Assembly (NCBI GenBank): GCA_948907985.1
Contig: CAQWMM010000002.1
Coordinates: forward strand, 1 to 64,000
Origin: an uncultured Bacillota bacterium
GTDB lineage: Bacteria; Bacillota; Dehalobacteriia; UBA4068; UBA4997
Length of the DNA: 64,000 nucleotides
Reading direction: 5' to 3'
Part shown: positions 41,902-49,577 of the stretch, piece after piece
Layout of the letters: every line of letters begins with the position of its first letter
How positions within the stretch are numbered: the first letter of the stretch is position 1
The notes under the pieces: generated by a model
Told to the model about the DNA's origin: nothing
The model's input: only the letters and a program-made list of their open reading frames with translations
Databases searched by the model: none
Translations under genes and position numbers: made by a program

Positions 41902-42756
41902 ATGGACTTGCGGGCGCAGACTGACGATTGTTTGATTTTGCGGGGGCGCGATTATAATGAGTCGGATCGTCTGCTGACGGTATACAGCCGCCACGGCGGC
42001 AAGCTGTCTTGTCTGGCCCGGGGCGTGCGCAAGCCCAAAAGCCGCTTAAAGGCCGCCACTCTGCCGTTTGTGTGCAGCCGTCTGGAATTTTCAGCCGCCA
42101 GGGGGAACAGCCAGGGCCTGCGCCTGATTACGCAGGGCGAAACCATACACAGCCTGGCGGAACTGCGGGAGGATTTGGCCAAAATTGGTCTGGCCAGTTA
42201 TGTAACGGAAATATTGGACTGCGCCACGCCGCTGGAAAAACCGCAGGAGAATTTATATATATTGGCGGTTACGACGCTGCTGTTAGCCGCCGCTGCGCCG
42301 GAGCCGCGCCAGCAATATCTGCTGCTGAAGTTTTTTGAGCTGCGCCTGCTGGGCGAACTGGGCTGGCGGCCTGGCCTGGCGGCTTGCGCCCGCTGTGGCC
42401 GGGACGTGGATACGGTGCCGGCGGAGCATTATTCAATAAGCGTGCAGAACCCCTTTTTTGCCGCGCCGGCGCTGGGGGGAATTGTCTGCGGAACCTGCCG
42501 GCAGGCGCTGGGCTGGGGGCTGGGCGAATTCCGCCAGACCGGCGGGAGGGATGTGGGGCTTTCCAAGGGCGGCATAAAAATTATGCGCTGCCTGCTGGAT
42601 TGGGAGCCGCGCCGTTTTTTGCAGCTGAAGCTGAACGCCGGACTGCGGCAAGAGATTAATCAGGCCCTGTGGGCGTATCTGGATTATCATTTGGGGGCGG
42701 GCAGCCGCAAGGCCAGAGAAAATTTGCTGTTATACGGCGGCGAAATATTAAGCTGA
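41902..42756 (+). CDS. recO: DNA repair protein RecO
   Basis: A 284-aa recombination mediator of the RecFOR pathway that anneals SSB-coated strands and loads RecA. The N-terminal OB fold (about 1-80) includes LRGRDYNESDRLLTVYSR; the C-terminal helical part carries a zinc site CARCGRD...CGTC (about residues 162-200). GAGGGA precedes ATG 41902. Length is a little above the family average. It follows the TA-like locus; I see no strong promoter of its own, so read-through from upstream is possible. Confidence 0.93.
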   Translation: MDLRAQTDDCLILRGRDYNESDRLLTVYSRHGGKLSCLARGVRKPKSRLKAATLPFVCSRLEFSAARGNSQGLRLITQGETIHSLAELREDLAKIGLASYVTEILDCATPLEKPQENLYILAVTTLLLAAAAPEPRQQYLLLKFFELRLLGELGWRPGLAACARCGRDVDTVPAEHYSISVQNPFFAAPALGGIVCGTCRQALGWGLGEFRQTGGRDVGLSKGGIKIMRCLLDWEPRRFLQLKLNAGLRQEINQALWAYLDYHLGAGSRKARENLLLYGGEILS

Positions 42757-42783
42757 TTTATTGAACGATTTGCGGCGCAAATA

Positions 42784-42813
42784 TTGACAAACCCGTCGTT
42801 AATTGTTTATAAT
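42784..42813 (+). promoter_or_regulatory. Promoter of glyQS
   Basis: TTGACA (42784-42789), 18 bp, TATAAT (42808-42813). The leader of about 90 nt is too short for a T-box and no T-box sequence is present. Confidence 0.88.
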
Positions 42814-42907
42814 ACTATTTTAAGGATAAATATATTTACAGAGTAAAAATTGATATGGTAAAAAAGCGTTTGGGCTAAAAGCGTTTTGAATATAAGGAGT
42901 GAAAAGC

Positions 42908-43828
42908 ATGAATTTTCAGCAGTTGATTTTGAACCTGCAAAAGTATTGGGGCGAACAGGGCTGCGTTATTTTGCAGCCCTATGACCTGGAAAAGGGCGCG
43001 GGTACGATGAACCCGGCTACTTTTTTGCGCGCTCTGGGGCCGGAGCCGTGGCAGGTGGCCTATGTGGAGCCGTCCCGCCGGCCGACGGACGGGCGTTATG
43101 GCGAGAACCCCAACCGTTTGCAGCATTATTTTCAGTTTCAGGTGATTTTAAAACCCTCGCCGGATAACGTACAGGAGCTTTATCTGGACAGCTTGCAGGC
43201 TTTGGGTATCGACCCGGCGGAACATGATATTCGTTTTGTGGAGGATAACTGGGAAAGCCCCACGCTGGGCGCCTGGGGGCTGGGCTGGGAAGTCTGGCTG
43301 GACGGCATGGAGGTTACGCAGTTCACCTACTTCCAGCAGTGCGGCGGCCTGGACTGCAAACCCGTCTGCGCGGAAATTACCTATGGTATTGAGCGTCTGG
43401 CCATGTTCATCCAGGAGGTGGACAGCGTTTATGATATTAACTGGGTGGACAATGTCAGCTACGGCGACGTGTATCACCAGAACGAGGTTGATTATTCTAC
43501 CTATAATTTTAAGGTTTCGGATGCGGATATGTTGTTTAAGCTGTTTGATATGTATGAGGCGGAAACCAAACGGATTATTGAGGCCGGTTTGGTGCAGCCG
43601 GCTTATGACTATGCGCTGAAGTGTTCTCACACCTTTAACCTGCTGGACGCTCGCGGCGCAATCAGCGTTACGGAGCGGCAAAGCTTTATCGGCAGGGTGC
43701 GGGCTATGGCGCGGCTTTGCGCCGAGGCTTATGTGGAGCAGCGGCAGCGTTTGGGCTTCCCGCTGTTAAAGGATCCCGAACAGCGCCGTTTGCTGGGGCT
43801 GGAGCAATTAAAGGAGGGTGCGGAATAA
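42908..43828 (+). CDS. glyQ: Glycyl-tRNA synthetase alpha subunit
   Basis: A 306-aa class II catalytic subunit of the tetrameric glycyl-tRNA synthetase. Family motifs are [23 protein letters not shown], quoted from [13 protein letters not shown], then [18 protein letters not shown] (motif 2), TYFQQCGG and [11 protein letters not shown] (motif 3). ATG 42908 follows AAGGAGTG at 42893-42900; GTG 42899 lies inside that site. The stop codon overlaps the glyS start (TAATG), so the subunits are translated in step. Confidence 0.97.
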   Translation: MNFQQLILNLQKYWGEQGCVILQPYDLEKGAGTMNPATFLRALGPEPWQVAYVEPSRRPTDGRYGENPNRLQHYFQFQVILKPSPDNVQELYLDSLQALGIDPAEHDIRFVEDNWESPTLGAWGLGWEVWLDGMEVTQFTYFQQCGGLDCKPVCAEITYGIERLAMFIQEVDSVYDINWVDNVSYGDVYHQNEVDYSTYNFKVSDADMLFKLFDMYEAETKRIIEAGLVQPAYDYALKCSHTFNLLDARGAISVTERQSFIGRVRAMARLCAEAYVEQRQRLGFPLLKDPEQRRLLGLEQLKEGAE

Positions 43829-45909
43829 TGGCCAGAGATTTATTGTTTGAAATTGGCATTGAAGAAATCCCGGCGCGGTTTATGGAGCCGGCGCTGAAAC
43901 AGCTGCGCGAACTGACGCAGGCGGCGTTGGCCCAGGCCGGGCTGGCTTATGAGGATATGCAGACCTACGGCACGCCGCGGCGCATTGCCCTGCTGATTGA
44001 AAATCTGGCGGAGATGCAGCCGGACAGCCAGACCGAGAGCAAAGGCCCGGCGCTTAAGGCCGCTTATGGGCCGGACGGCGCGCCTAGCAAGGCGCTGCTG
44101 GGTTTTTGCCGCGGCCAGGGGATTGACCCGGAACAGGTTTTGCAAAAGGAAATTAAGGGCGTGCAGTACGTTTACGCTGTTAAAGAGGTTAAAGGCCGGC
44201 CCACGGCAGAACTGCTGCCCGCCATGCTGGAGGAAATTGTGCATAAGCTGTATTTCCCCAAGCCGATGCGCTGGGGCAGCCAGGAAATGCGCTTTGCCCG
44301 GCCGATTCGCTGGCTGGTGCTGCTTTTCGGCACAGAGGTTCTGCCGCTGGAGATTGCCGGGGTCAAAGCCGGGCGCGTAACCCGCGGCCATCGTTTCCTG
44401 GGCAGCGGCCAGGCCGAGATTAAGGAGCCGGCGGCTTATTTAATGACGCTGCAAAATGAATATGTGATTGCTGACCAAAACCTGCGCCGCGAAAAAATCT
44501 GGACGCAGATTCAGGCGGTGGCCAAGGTGGCCGGGGGTATGGTTAAACCGGATGAGGAGCTGCTTTCCGAGCTGGTTTATATTCTGGAATATCCCACCGC
44601 GCTTTTGGGCAGCTTTGACGCTAAATATCTGGCAATTCCGGAGGAGTTGGTGGTAACGCCGATGCGCGAACACCAACGCTATTTCCCGGTTTATGACGCG
44701 ACCGGCCAAAAACTGCTGCCGCATTTTATCACGGTGCGCAACGGTAACAGCGAACATTTGGATATTGTCCGCGCCGGCAATGAAAAGGTGCTGGCGGCGC
44801 GGCTGGCCGACGCGGAATTTTTCTGGCAGGAAGACTGCGCCCATAAGCTGGAAGATAATCTGCCCCGTCTGGAACATATCGTTTTCCACGAAAAACTGGG
44901 CACGCTGGCCGCTAAGGTGCGGCGGGTGCAAACTCTGGCCGGGCATATTGCCGCCAAACTGGTCTTCAGTGAAACCGATAAAGCGGATACGCAGCGCGCC
45001 GCGCAGTTGATGAAGTGTGATTTGGTTTCTAACGCGGTTTATGAGTTTACGGAGTTGCAAGGCATTATGGGCGAATATTACGCCTGCCATGACGGCGAGC
45101 CGGCGCAGGTGGCGCAGGCTATCCGCGAGCATTATCTGCCCCGCTTTGCCGGTGACGCTCTGCCGCAGACTAAGGCGGGTATTGCGCTGGCGCTGGCCGA
45201 CCGTCTGGACAGTCTGGTTGGTTTCTTTGGCCAGAATCTTATTCCCACCGGTTCGCAGGATCCTTACGCCCTGCGCCGCGCGGCGATCGGCGTAACCCAG
45301 ATTTTGCTGCAAAATAAGCTTTCGCTTAATTTGCAATGGCTTTGCCAAAAGGCTTACGGGCTTTATACCGGTATTGAGATGGTGAATGACGAGGCGGCGA
45401 CGCTGGCGGCGATTGCCAATTTCTTCCGGCAGCGTTTGGAGAACGTGTTAGGCGACGAGGGCGTGGCCTATGACGTGATTAACGCGGTGGCCGGTCTGCC
45501 GCTGATTTGCCCGCTGTATAATTATCAAAAGGCGCATGCCCTGGCCGATTTTAAGCGGGACGCCGATTTTGCCCAACTGATGGCGGCATACGGGCGGGCG
45601 GCTAACTTGCTGAAGAACGCCGGACCGGCTGGCGAGCCGGACGCCAAACTGTTTGTGGAGCCGGCCGAGGGCGAACTTTACGCGGCTCTGCGCGCAGCTA
45701 ATTCCAAGGTGCTTTCAGCCATAGCCAAGCGGGATTATTTGGCAGCCCTGCGGGATTTGGCGGCGGTGCGCCCGCAGTTAGACGCCTTTTTTGAGGCCGT
45801 GCTGGTGATGGCCGAGGACGAGGCGGTGCGCGCTAACCGTTTGGCTCTGCTGCAAATGCTGGTGAGCATGACGGCGGAGTTGGGCGACCTTTCCGCTTTG
45901 GTGAATTAA
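43828..45909 (+). CDS. glyS: Glycyl-tRNA synthetase beta subunit
   Basis: A 693-aa tRNA-recognition subunit. It starts [19 protein letters not shown], which is diagnostic. Further motifs are LPKPMRW-like FPKPMRWGSQ, FARPIRWLVLLFG, HRFLG, TPMREHQRYFPV, ADRLDSLVGFF and GSQDPYALRRAAIG; the C-terminal part is the anticodon-binding DALR-like region. The start is fixed by AAGGAGGG upstream and the one-base overlap with glyQ. The next gene starts 11 nt later and may be co-transcribed. Confidence 0.97.
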   Translation: MARDLLFEIGIEEIPARFMEPALKQLRELTQAALAQAGLAYEDMQTYGTPRRIALLIENLAEMQPDSQTESKGPALKAAYGPDGAPSKALLGFCRGQGIDPEQVLQKEIKGVQYVYAVKEVKGRPTAELLPAMLEEIVHKLYFPKPMRWGSQEMRFARPIRWLVLLFGTEVLPLEIAGVKAGRVTRGHRFLGSGQAEIKEPAAYLMTLQNEYVIADQNLRREKIWTQIQAVAKVAGGMVKPDEELLSELVYILEYPTALLGSFDAKYLAIPEELVVTPMREHQRYFPVYDATGQKLLPHFITVRNGNSEHLDIVRAGNEKVLAARLADAEFFWQEDCAHKLEDNLPRLEHIVFHEKLGTLAAKVRRVQTLAGHIAAKLVFSETDKADTQRAAQLMKCDLVSNAVYEFTELQGIMGEYYACHDGEPAQVAQAIREHYLPRFAGDALPQTKAGIALALADRLDSLVGFFGQNLIPTGSQDPYALRRAAIGVTQILLQNKLSLNLQWLCQKAYGLYTGIEMVNDEAATLAAIANFFRQRLENVLGDEGVAYDVINAVAGLPLICPLYNYQKAHALADFKRDADFAQLMAAYGRAANLLKNAGPAGEPDAKLFVEPAEGELYAALRAANSKVLSAIAKRDYLAALRDLAAVRPQLDAFFEAVLVMAEDEAVRANRLALLQMLVSMTAELGDLSALVN

Positions 45910-45920
45910 AGGAGATTTTT

Positions 45921-46511
45921 ATGCTGCACAATTTTATTGCTATTGTGAGCGTTTTCGCGGTGTTGGCAACGATGTTTGAGCGGGTGTTTCGGCAAAAGCG
46001 GCGGGGTATCAAGGCCAACCTGCTTTGCCGGCACCATATTATGGAGTTTGTGATTTACCCCTATGTGCTGCTGCTGGCCTATCACGTTTTGGCATATAGC
46101 TTTGGCTGGCCGCAGATTTGGGGCGCGGCGCTGAATACGATTCTGATCCCCTGGGGCTGGCTGGACTGGGTTGGCGATTTGCTCTGCCTGATTGGTATTT
46201 TTATCTTTGTCTGGTGTATTCAGTCCTTTGGCGCGGCCTTTCGGCTGGGCGTGGACTATGAAAACCCGCAGCCGCTGATTACCACCGGCATTTATGCCTA
46301 TACCCGCAACCCCATGTATGTGGCTTATGATTTGATTACGCTGGGGCTTTTCCTGATTTATCCCACGCCGTTGTTTTTCATCTTCGGTTTGGGCTGCTGG
46401 TCAATCTTCTTCCGCCAGACTACTATTGAAGAGGCCTTTCTGCGTAAATACCATGGCGCGGCCTTTGAGGAATATTGCAGCAGGGTTGGCCGGTTCTTCA
46501 AAGAATTTTAG
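45921..46511 (+). CDS. Isoprenylcysteine carboxyl-methyltransferase-like membrane protein
   Basis: A 196-aa integral membrane methyltransferase of the ICMT/PEMT type, with about five hydrophobic segments. The C-terminal AdoMet region has the family signature GIYAYTRNPMYVAYDLITLG and EEAFLRKYHGAAFEEYCSRVGRF (quoted from EEAFLRKYHG). Bacterial homologues have varied or unknown substrates, and protein prenylation is not expected here. AAGGAG precedes ATG 45921. It follows glyS closely. Confidence 0.85.
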   Translation: MLHNFIAIVSVFAVLATMFERVFRQKRRGIKANLLCRHHIMEFVIYPYVLLLAYHVLAYSFGWPQIWGAALNTILIPWGWLDWVGDLLCLIGIFIFVWCIQSFGAAFRLGVDYENPQPLITTGIYAYTRNPMYVAYDLITLGLFLIYPTPLFFIFGLGCWSIFFRQTTIEEAFLRKYHGAAFEEYCSRVGRFFKEF

Positions 46512-46556
46512 GAGCTGCCCGGGGGCCTGCGCAATTATAAAGAAACAGGTGTAAAA

Positions 46557-47150
46557 ATGATTTCAGCAATTTATGACCGACGAAGTATCCGAAAATTTTT
46601 GCCCCGTCCGCTTGCGGAAAGCGATATTATAGATATTTTGCAAAGCGGCATTGTGGCTCCGTCTTCCAAAAACCGTCAGCCCTGGAAGTATATTGTGGCG
46701 CAGGGCGCGGCCAAAGATGAGGCATTGCAGGCTTTTTATAAGGGCATTAGCCGGGAAGAAAAGCAAACCGCGCTGCTGCCGCAGAGCCGGCAGTATCTGG
46801 AATCGGCCAAGCGTACGGTTGCGATAATGGCGGAGGCTCCGGTTATAATTTTTGTTGAAAACACATTGGGCAAAAATATTCTGGCAGAGTTTACGCCGGA
46901 AGAACACATCAATGAAATTTGCAACATTCAGTCAATCAGCGCGGCAATCGAAAATATGCTTTTGACGGCTGTTGATAAGGGCATTGGCGGCCTTTGGATC
47001 GGCGATATATTTTTCGCTTACCCCGAATTGTGCGCCTGGCTGCACAGCGACGGTCAGCTTATCGCGGCGCTGGCCTTTGGTTATCCGGCGGAGTCGCCGC
47101 CGGCCAGGCCTCGCAAAAAGCTGGCAGATGTTGTGGTATGGAGAAATTAA
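46557..47150 (+). CDS. Nitroreductase family FMN protein
   Basis: A 197-aa nitroreductase-fold flavoprotein. YDRRSIRKFL at the N-terminus and SSKNRQPWKYIV contact FMN; the C-terminal GIGGLWIGDIFF and LAFGYPAESPPARPRK are typical. These enzymes reduce nitro compounds, quinones or enones with NAD(P)H; the natural substrate is not evident. It starts 45 nt after the methyltransferase and ends at the hairpin at 47163. Confidence 0.9.
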   Translation: MISAIYDRRSIRKFLPRPLAESDIIDILQSGIVAPSSKNRQPWKYIVAQGAAKDEALQAFYKGISREEKQTALLPQSRQYLESAKRTVAIMAEAPVIIFVENTLGKNILAEFTPEEHINEICNIQSISAAIENMLLTAVDKGIGGLWIGDIFFAYPELCAWLHSDGQLIAALAFGYPAESPPARPRKKLADVVVWRN

Positions 47151-47162
47151 TGAATTTAAGAC

Positions 47163-47195
47163 AGCCCTTTCCGGTTAGACGGAAAGGGCTGCTTT
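47163..47195 (+). terminator. Terminator-like hairpin, repeat family copy 1
   Basis: A perfect 11-bp stem 47163-47173/47180-47190, loop GTTAGA, then GCTTTGC. Related hairpins occur at 48008 and 48675. Confidence 0.65.
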
Positions 47196-47252
47196 GCAAT
47201 ATATATAAAACTTGCGATGTAATATAACAGTTTCAATTCGCTTAGTGTTCGG

Positions 47253-47546
47253 TTACTTCTGCTGTTCTTGGGTTTGCGGGCCGGCGGAAGTAATAAATAT
47301 AGCGTTGGCGGCGGAATCCCATTCAACCTGCATTTGCAAAGCCTCCGGCACGGTGCGCACCGGCAGATAAATTATGCCGTTAATGGTAACCGGCGCGGCG
47401 TTTTGCGTGGAAATTTGAATACCGTTTATTATGATTTTGGTGTTGTTATAGGTTGCCAAAACCTGCCTTGAGGGGTTGCCTTTAGGCATAGCTATTGCTA
47501 GCAGCAAAAATATGCAAATTATGGTAAGGAGTAATTCACTTTTCAT
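47253..47546 (-). CDS. Small exported stalk (copper amine oxidase N-like) domain protein
   Basis: A 97-aa protein with an N-terminal hydrophobic signal or anchor (about 4-20) and a single stalk repeat: IIINGIQIS, VTINGIIYLPVRTVPEALQMQVEWD and NAIFIT, the same pattern as in the 747-aa protein at 23963. A short Gln-rich tail follows. It may be a one-domain relic or a small envelope protein. It has its own consensus promoter at 47610-47638. Confidence 0.75.
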   Translation of the reverse strand: MKSELLLTIICIFLLLAIAMPKGNPSRQVLATYNNTKIIINGIQISTQNAAPVTINGIIYLPVRTVPEALQMQVEWDSAANAIFITSAGPQTQEQQK

Positions 47547-47609
47547 TTTGGGAGTGTTCCTTTGTTTGTTAAACTATAATTTGGAAGATTTTTGGTTTTT
47601 TTGTTTATT

Positions 47610-47638
47610 AGTATAGCAGCTTAAACTTCTGATGTCAA
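47610..47638 (-). promoter_or_regulatory. Consensus promoter of the small stalk-domain gene
   Basis: Minus strand TTGACA (47633-47638), 17 bp, TATACT (47610-47615). Confidence 0.85.
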
Positions 47639-47708
47639 TTATTTTATCAAAAAAGTTAGCGAAACATCATTTTAGTTGGGTATAATTATCATTGGGGAGT
47701 GATGTTGT

Positions 47709-47993
47709 TTGTTAGCTGATAAAATAAAATCTCTACGCAAGGCCAGAGGTTGGACGCAGGCAGAGCTTGGCCAAAAAGTTTCTTTAAGCAGAACTGGCAT
47801 AAACGCCTGGGAACAGGGCCTTTCTATGCCGTCTACGGCAATGCTGGTGGAATTGGCGAAAGTTTTTGCGGTTTCTACCGATTATCTGTTGGGGCTGGAT
47901 AGCGTAGCGGTTATCGACGTTTCCGGCTTGGCAGAAAGAGATGTGGCTATTCTGGCCGAACTGGCAGAGCGTTTGCGGCAAAATAAAAATTAA
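47709..47993 (+). CDS. XRE-family helix-turn-helix regulator
   Basis: A 94-aa Cro/CI-type DNA-binding protein. LADKIKSLRKARGWTQAELG starts the five-helix HTH (about 2-60) with recognition region SLSRTGINAWEQG and the closing VSTDYLLGLD. A short C-terminal helix rich in Glu/Leu (AERDVAILAELAERL) may dimerise. The start is TTG 47709 with GGGGAG at 47694-47699. A TATAAT at 47681 has a poor -35. It ends at the hairpin at 48008. It could regulate neighbours such as the toxin-like gene downstream. Confidence 0.85.
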   Translation: MLADKIKSLRKARGWTQAELGQKVSLSRTGINAWEQGLSMPSTAMLVELAKVFAVSTDYLLGLDSVAVIDVSGLAERDVAILAELAERLRQNKN

Positions 47994-48007
47994 AATTGGG
48001 TATATTA

Positions 48008-48044
48008 AAAGCAGCCTTTTCCGTTTAAGCGGAGGGGCTGCTTT
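48008..48044 (+). terminator. Terminator-like hairpin, repeat family copy 2
   Basis: AAAGCAGCC (48008-48016) / GGCTGCTTT (48036-48044), with inner CCG/CGG pairs. It closes the XRE gene. Confidence 0.6.
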
Positions 48045-48057
48045 GGCATTTTATATC

Positions 48058-48086
48058 TTGTAAAAAAATTTGTTGAATGTTATAAT
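48058..48086 (+). promoter_or_regulatory. Promoter of the PBECR2-like gene
   Basis: TTGTAA (48058-48063), 17 bp, TATAAT (48081-48086). Confidence 0.75.
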
Positions 48087-48116
48087 TAGAAAAATACAAA
48101 TTGATGAGGACAATTT

Positions 48117-48497
48117 ATGCAGTATATTTGTCGGCTGGATAAAAAGCTATACAGTTGTGTGTCTGAAAATATCATTAGTGATGATGTTGTTATAACAGAT
48201 AAGCAGATTCAACATATTATGGGGCGTCATCCAGGTGATTATGAGAAGTACGCAGTTTGGTTTCAGATGATTATTGAAAGTCCGGATTATATTTTAGAGG
48301 CTAATAAACCAAATACCGCTGTCATTCTTAAAGAGATTCAATATAATCAAACCGAATTTTTTAAAACTATACTGCGGTTAGTTACATCAACTGATAATCC
48401 TTATTATAAAAATTCTATTATAACATTTATGAAAATTGATAAACAGGATTGGAATAGATTATTAAGAAATAAAAAAATTCTTTACAAAAGAGAATAA
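48117..48497 (+). CDS. PBECR2-like nuclease-fold protein (barnase/EndoU/colicin/RelE-like)
   Basis: A 126-aa protein with VVITDKQIQHIMGRHPGDYEKY, quoted from VVITDKQIQHIMGRHPG, then DYILE, AVILKEIQ and the C-terminal RNKKILYKRE. This matches the phage-associated PBECR2 nuclease domain, with His in QHIMGRHP as a likely catalytic residue. Such domains are predicted RNases in polymorphic toxins and phage proteins. Here the domain stands alone. The gene is much more AT-rich than its surroundings, a sign of transfer. GAGGA precedes ATG 48117. No antitoxin gene lies directly beside it; a candidate RNA gene starts inside its 3' end. Confidence 0.75.
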   Translation: MQYICRLDKKLYSCVSENIISDDVVITDKQIQHIMGRHPGDYEKYAVWFQMIIESPDYILEANKPNTAVILKEIQYNQTEFFKTILRLVTSTDNPYYKNSIITFMKIDKQDWNRLLRNKKILYKRE

Positions 48498-48509
48498 AGG
48501 AGTTATAAT
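48481..48509 (+). promoter_or_regulatory. Promoter of the candidate ncRNA
   Basis: TTTACA (48481-48486), exactly 17 bp, TATAAT (48504-48509), embedded at the 3' end of the PBECR2-like gene. No start codon with a binding site follows. Confidence 0.75.
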
Positions 48510-48515
48510 ATAAAT

Positions 48516-48670
48516 ATAATAGATTGAGCGCTTGAGGTGGAAGATTTCGTACAGTCCACACGCCGCTGGTACAGACAATGCCTGATGGGCATGAGAGATG
48601 CAGGAGAATTGTACGCCTGCCAAGTGCTAAATCTAAAAGGGAGCTATCAGTGGACAGCTCCCTTTTCTTA
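48516..48670 (+). ncRNA. Candidate structured small RNA, about 150 nt
   Basis: The interval between a strong promoter and a perfect intrinsic terminator contains no plausible ORF. Ends pair: AGAT...AGCGCTTG near 48521-48533 with CAAGTGCT...ATCT (48621-48634), a helix of 8 bp with one G-U plus 4 bp. Inside are hairpins GTGGA/TCCAC, TGCC/GGCA and GCAGG/CCTGC. GC content is higher than the flanking AT-rich toxin-like gene. I do not recognise a known RNA family (not tRNA, tmRNA, SRP, RNase P or a riboswitch that I can identify). Confidence 0.6.
48635..48670 (+). terminator. Intrinsic terminator of the candidate ncRNA
   Basis: A perfect 11-bp stem AAAAGGGAGCT (48635-48645) / AGCTCCCTTTT (48656-48666), 10-nt loop, T-rich tail. 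Confidence 0.88.
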
Positions 48671-48674
48671 TGAT

Positions 48675-48715
48675 AAAGCAGCCTTTTCCGGTTGAACGGA
48701 AAGGGCTGCTTTTAG
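48675..48715. terminator. Terminator hairpin, repeat family copy 3 (ends the DUF4180 operon)
   Basis: A 16-bp stem with one G-U pair, 48675-48690/48697-48712, loop GTTGAA. It lies 2-3 nt beyond the stop of the minus-strand DUF4180 gene. Confidence 0.75.
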
Positions 48716-48717
48716 TA

Positions 48718-49086
48718 TTATTTGGCTTGGGCCAATTTGGCTATGGCCTCTTCTGGCGTGGCGACAAAAAATACGTTTTGCCCCTGGTTGGACTCATAAA
48801 TAAAATCGTGCAGGGGCTTGCTGGTGTAATGTGAGTAGTCGCCATAAATAGCAATTTTTATTTGATAATTGATGAATTTTTGCAGAATTTCGCCGGCCAG
48901 ACCGCTGCTTAGCACAAAAAAATCTTCTGCCAGGTGATGTTTGGCGAAAACTATTCTTCGTGCATCGGCTGCATATTTGGCGGACATTGCCAAATCTAAG
49001 GCAGATTGACTGTCGTTAATTAGTAAATCCGGGCTGTTGATTACAGCAATATTAACGCCGTTCTCGACTATTTTTTCAATTTGCAT
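48718..49086 (-). CDS. DUF4180 domain protein
   Basis: A 122-aa protein matching DUF4180 end to end: ISSPDLLI-like INSPDLLINDSQSALDLAMSA, then AEDFFVLSSGLAGEILQKF, KIAIYGDYSHYTSKPL, DFIYESNQG and FFVATPEEAI. The function is unknown. The fold is predicted alpha/beta and cytoplasmic. It is the last gene of a four-gene minus-strand operon, 19 nt after the FakA-like fragment. Confidence 0.85.
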   Translation of the reverse strand: MQIEKIVENGVNIAVINSPDLLINDSQSALDLAMSAKYAADARRIVFAKHHLAEDFFVLSSGLAGEILQKFINYQIKIAIYGDYSHYTSKPLHDFIYESNQGQNVFFVATPEEAIAKLAQAK

Positions 49087-49105
49087 TTATAATTACTCCT
49101 TTATT

Positions 49106-49357
49106 TCAGCCTTGCAGGCCGCGCGCTTGTCTGTCCATATCCTCGATAACAATATCAAAAATTTCGCCAAGGCTGGCGCAGTATTCCAGCACTTGCCAGG
49201 GCTGGTTGGTGTGGAAGTGGATCTTGATCAGTTTATCGTCGCCTACCGCCAGCAGGCAGTCGCCCTGGAAATGGCTGATAAAATATTCGCTGATAGCCGT
49301 TTCGTCCAGTTTCTCGCCCTCAATTAAAAGTTGGGTGTCATATCTAAATTCAGTCAT
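49106..49357 (-). CDS. Stand-alone FakA/YloV C-terminal-like domain
   Basis: An 83-aa protein resembling only the C-terminal part of the fatty-acid kinase FakA (YloV, DAK family). Corresponding stretches are FRYDTQLLIEGEKLDETAI, DCLLAVGDDKLIKIHFHTNQPWQVLEY (quoted from DDKLIKIHFHTNQPW) and GEIFDIVIEDMDRQ. The kinase DhaL domain is absent, so it cannot phosphorylate by itself. It may bind a FakB/DegV partner or an acyl ligand. It starts with AAAGGAG and overlaps the DUF6440 gene by 8 nt. Confidence 0.75.
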   Translation of the reverse strand: MTEFRYDTQLLIEGEKLDETAISEYFISHFQGDCLLAVGDDKLIKIHFHTNQPWQVLEYCASLGEIFDIVIEDMDRQARGLQG

Positions 49358-49562
49358 AATAGTTTGCTCCTTTTTTTGCGTTGTCAGCTAAGGCGTTCGG
49401 GGTGATTACCGGCTGGCCTTTTTCATCAAGCAGCGGGGTCAGGCCGCCGGCCTGTCCGGAGGTCATAAAAAGGTAATTCACACCGGTTACGGTGTCCACC
49501 AGAATTTCCGCAGTGCTAATGCTGCCTTGGATATAAATGCGTTTAAAGCGTTTTTCTTTCAT
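49350..49562 (-). CDS. DUF6440 family small protein
   Basis: A 70-aa protein with KRFKRIYIQGSISTAEILVDTVTGVNYLF (quoted from EILVDTVTGVNYLF) and GQAGGLTPLLDEKGQPV, the DUF6440 pattern. Probably a single beta-rich domain of unknown function. AGGAGG precedes ATG 49562. It sits 15 nt after the MBL gene and overlaps the FakA-like gene. Confidence 0.8.
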   Translation of the reverse strand: MKEKRFKRIYIQGSISTAEILVDTVTGVNYLFMTSGQAGGLTPLLDEKGQPVITPNALADNAKKGANYYD

Positions 49563-49577
49563 TATAGCTCTTTCCTC

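Noticed and set aside
42814..42907. A possible T-box upstream of glyQS
   Set aside because: The leader is under 100 nt and lacks the T-box sequence and an antiterminator/terminator pair.
48575..48610. A hammerhead-like core (CTGATG...GAGA) in the candidate ncRNA
   Set aside because: The required GAAA and the third helix with its cleavage site are missing.
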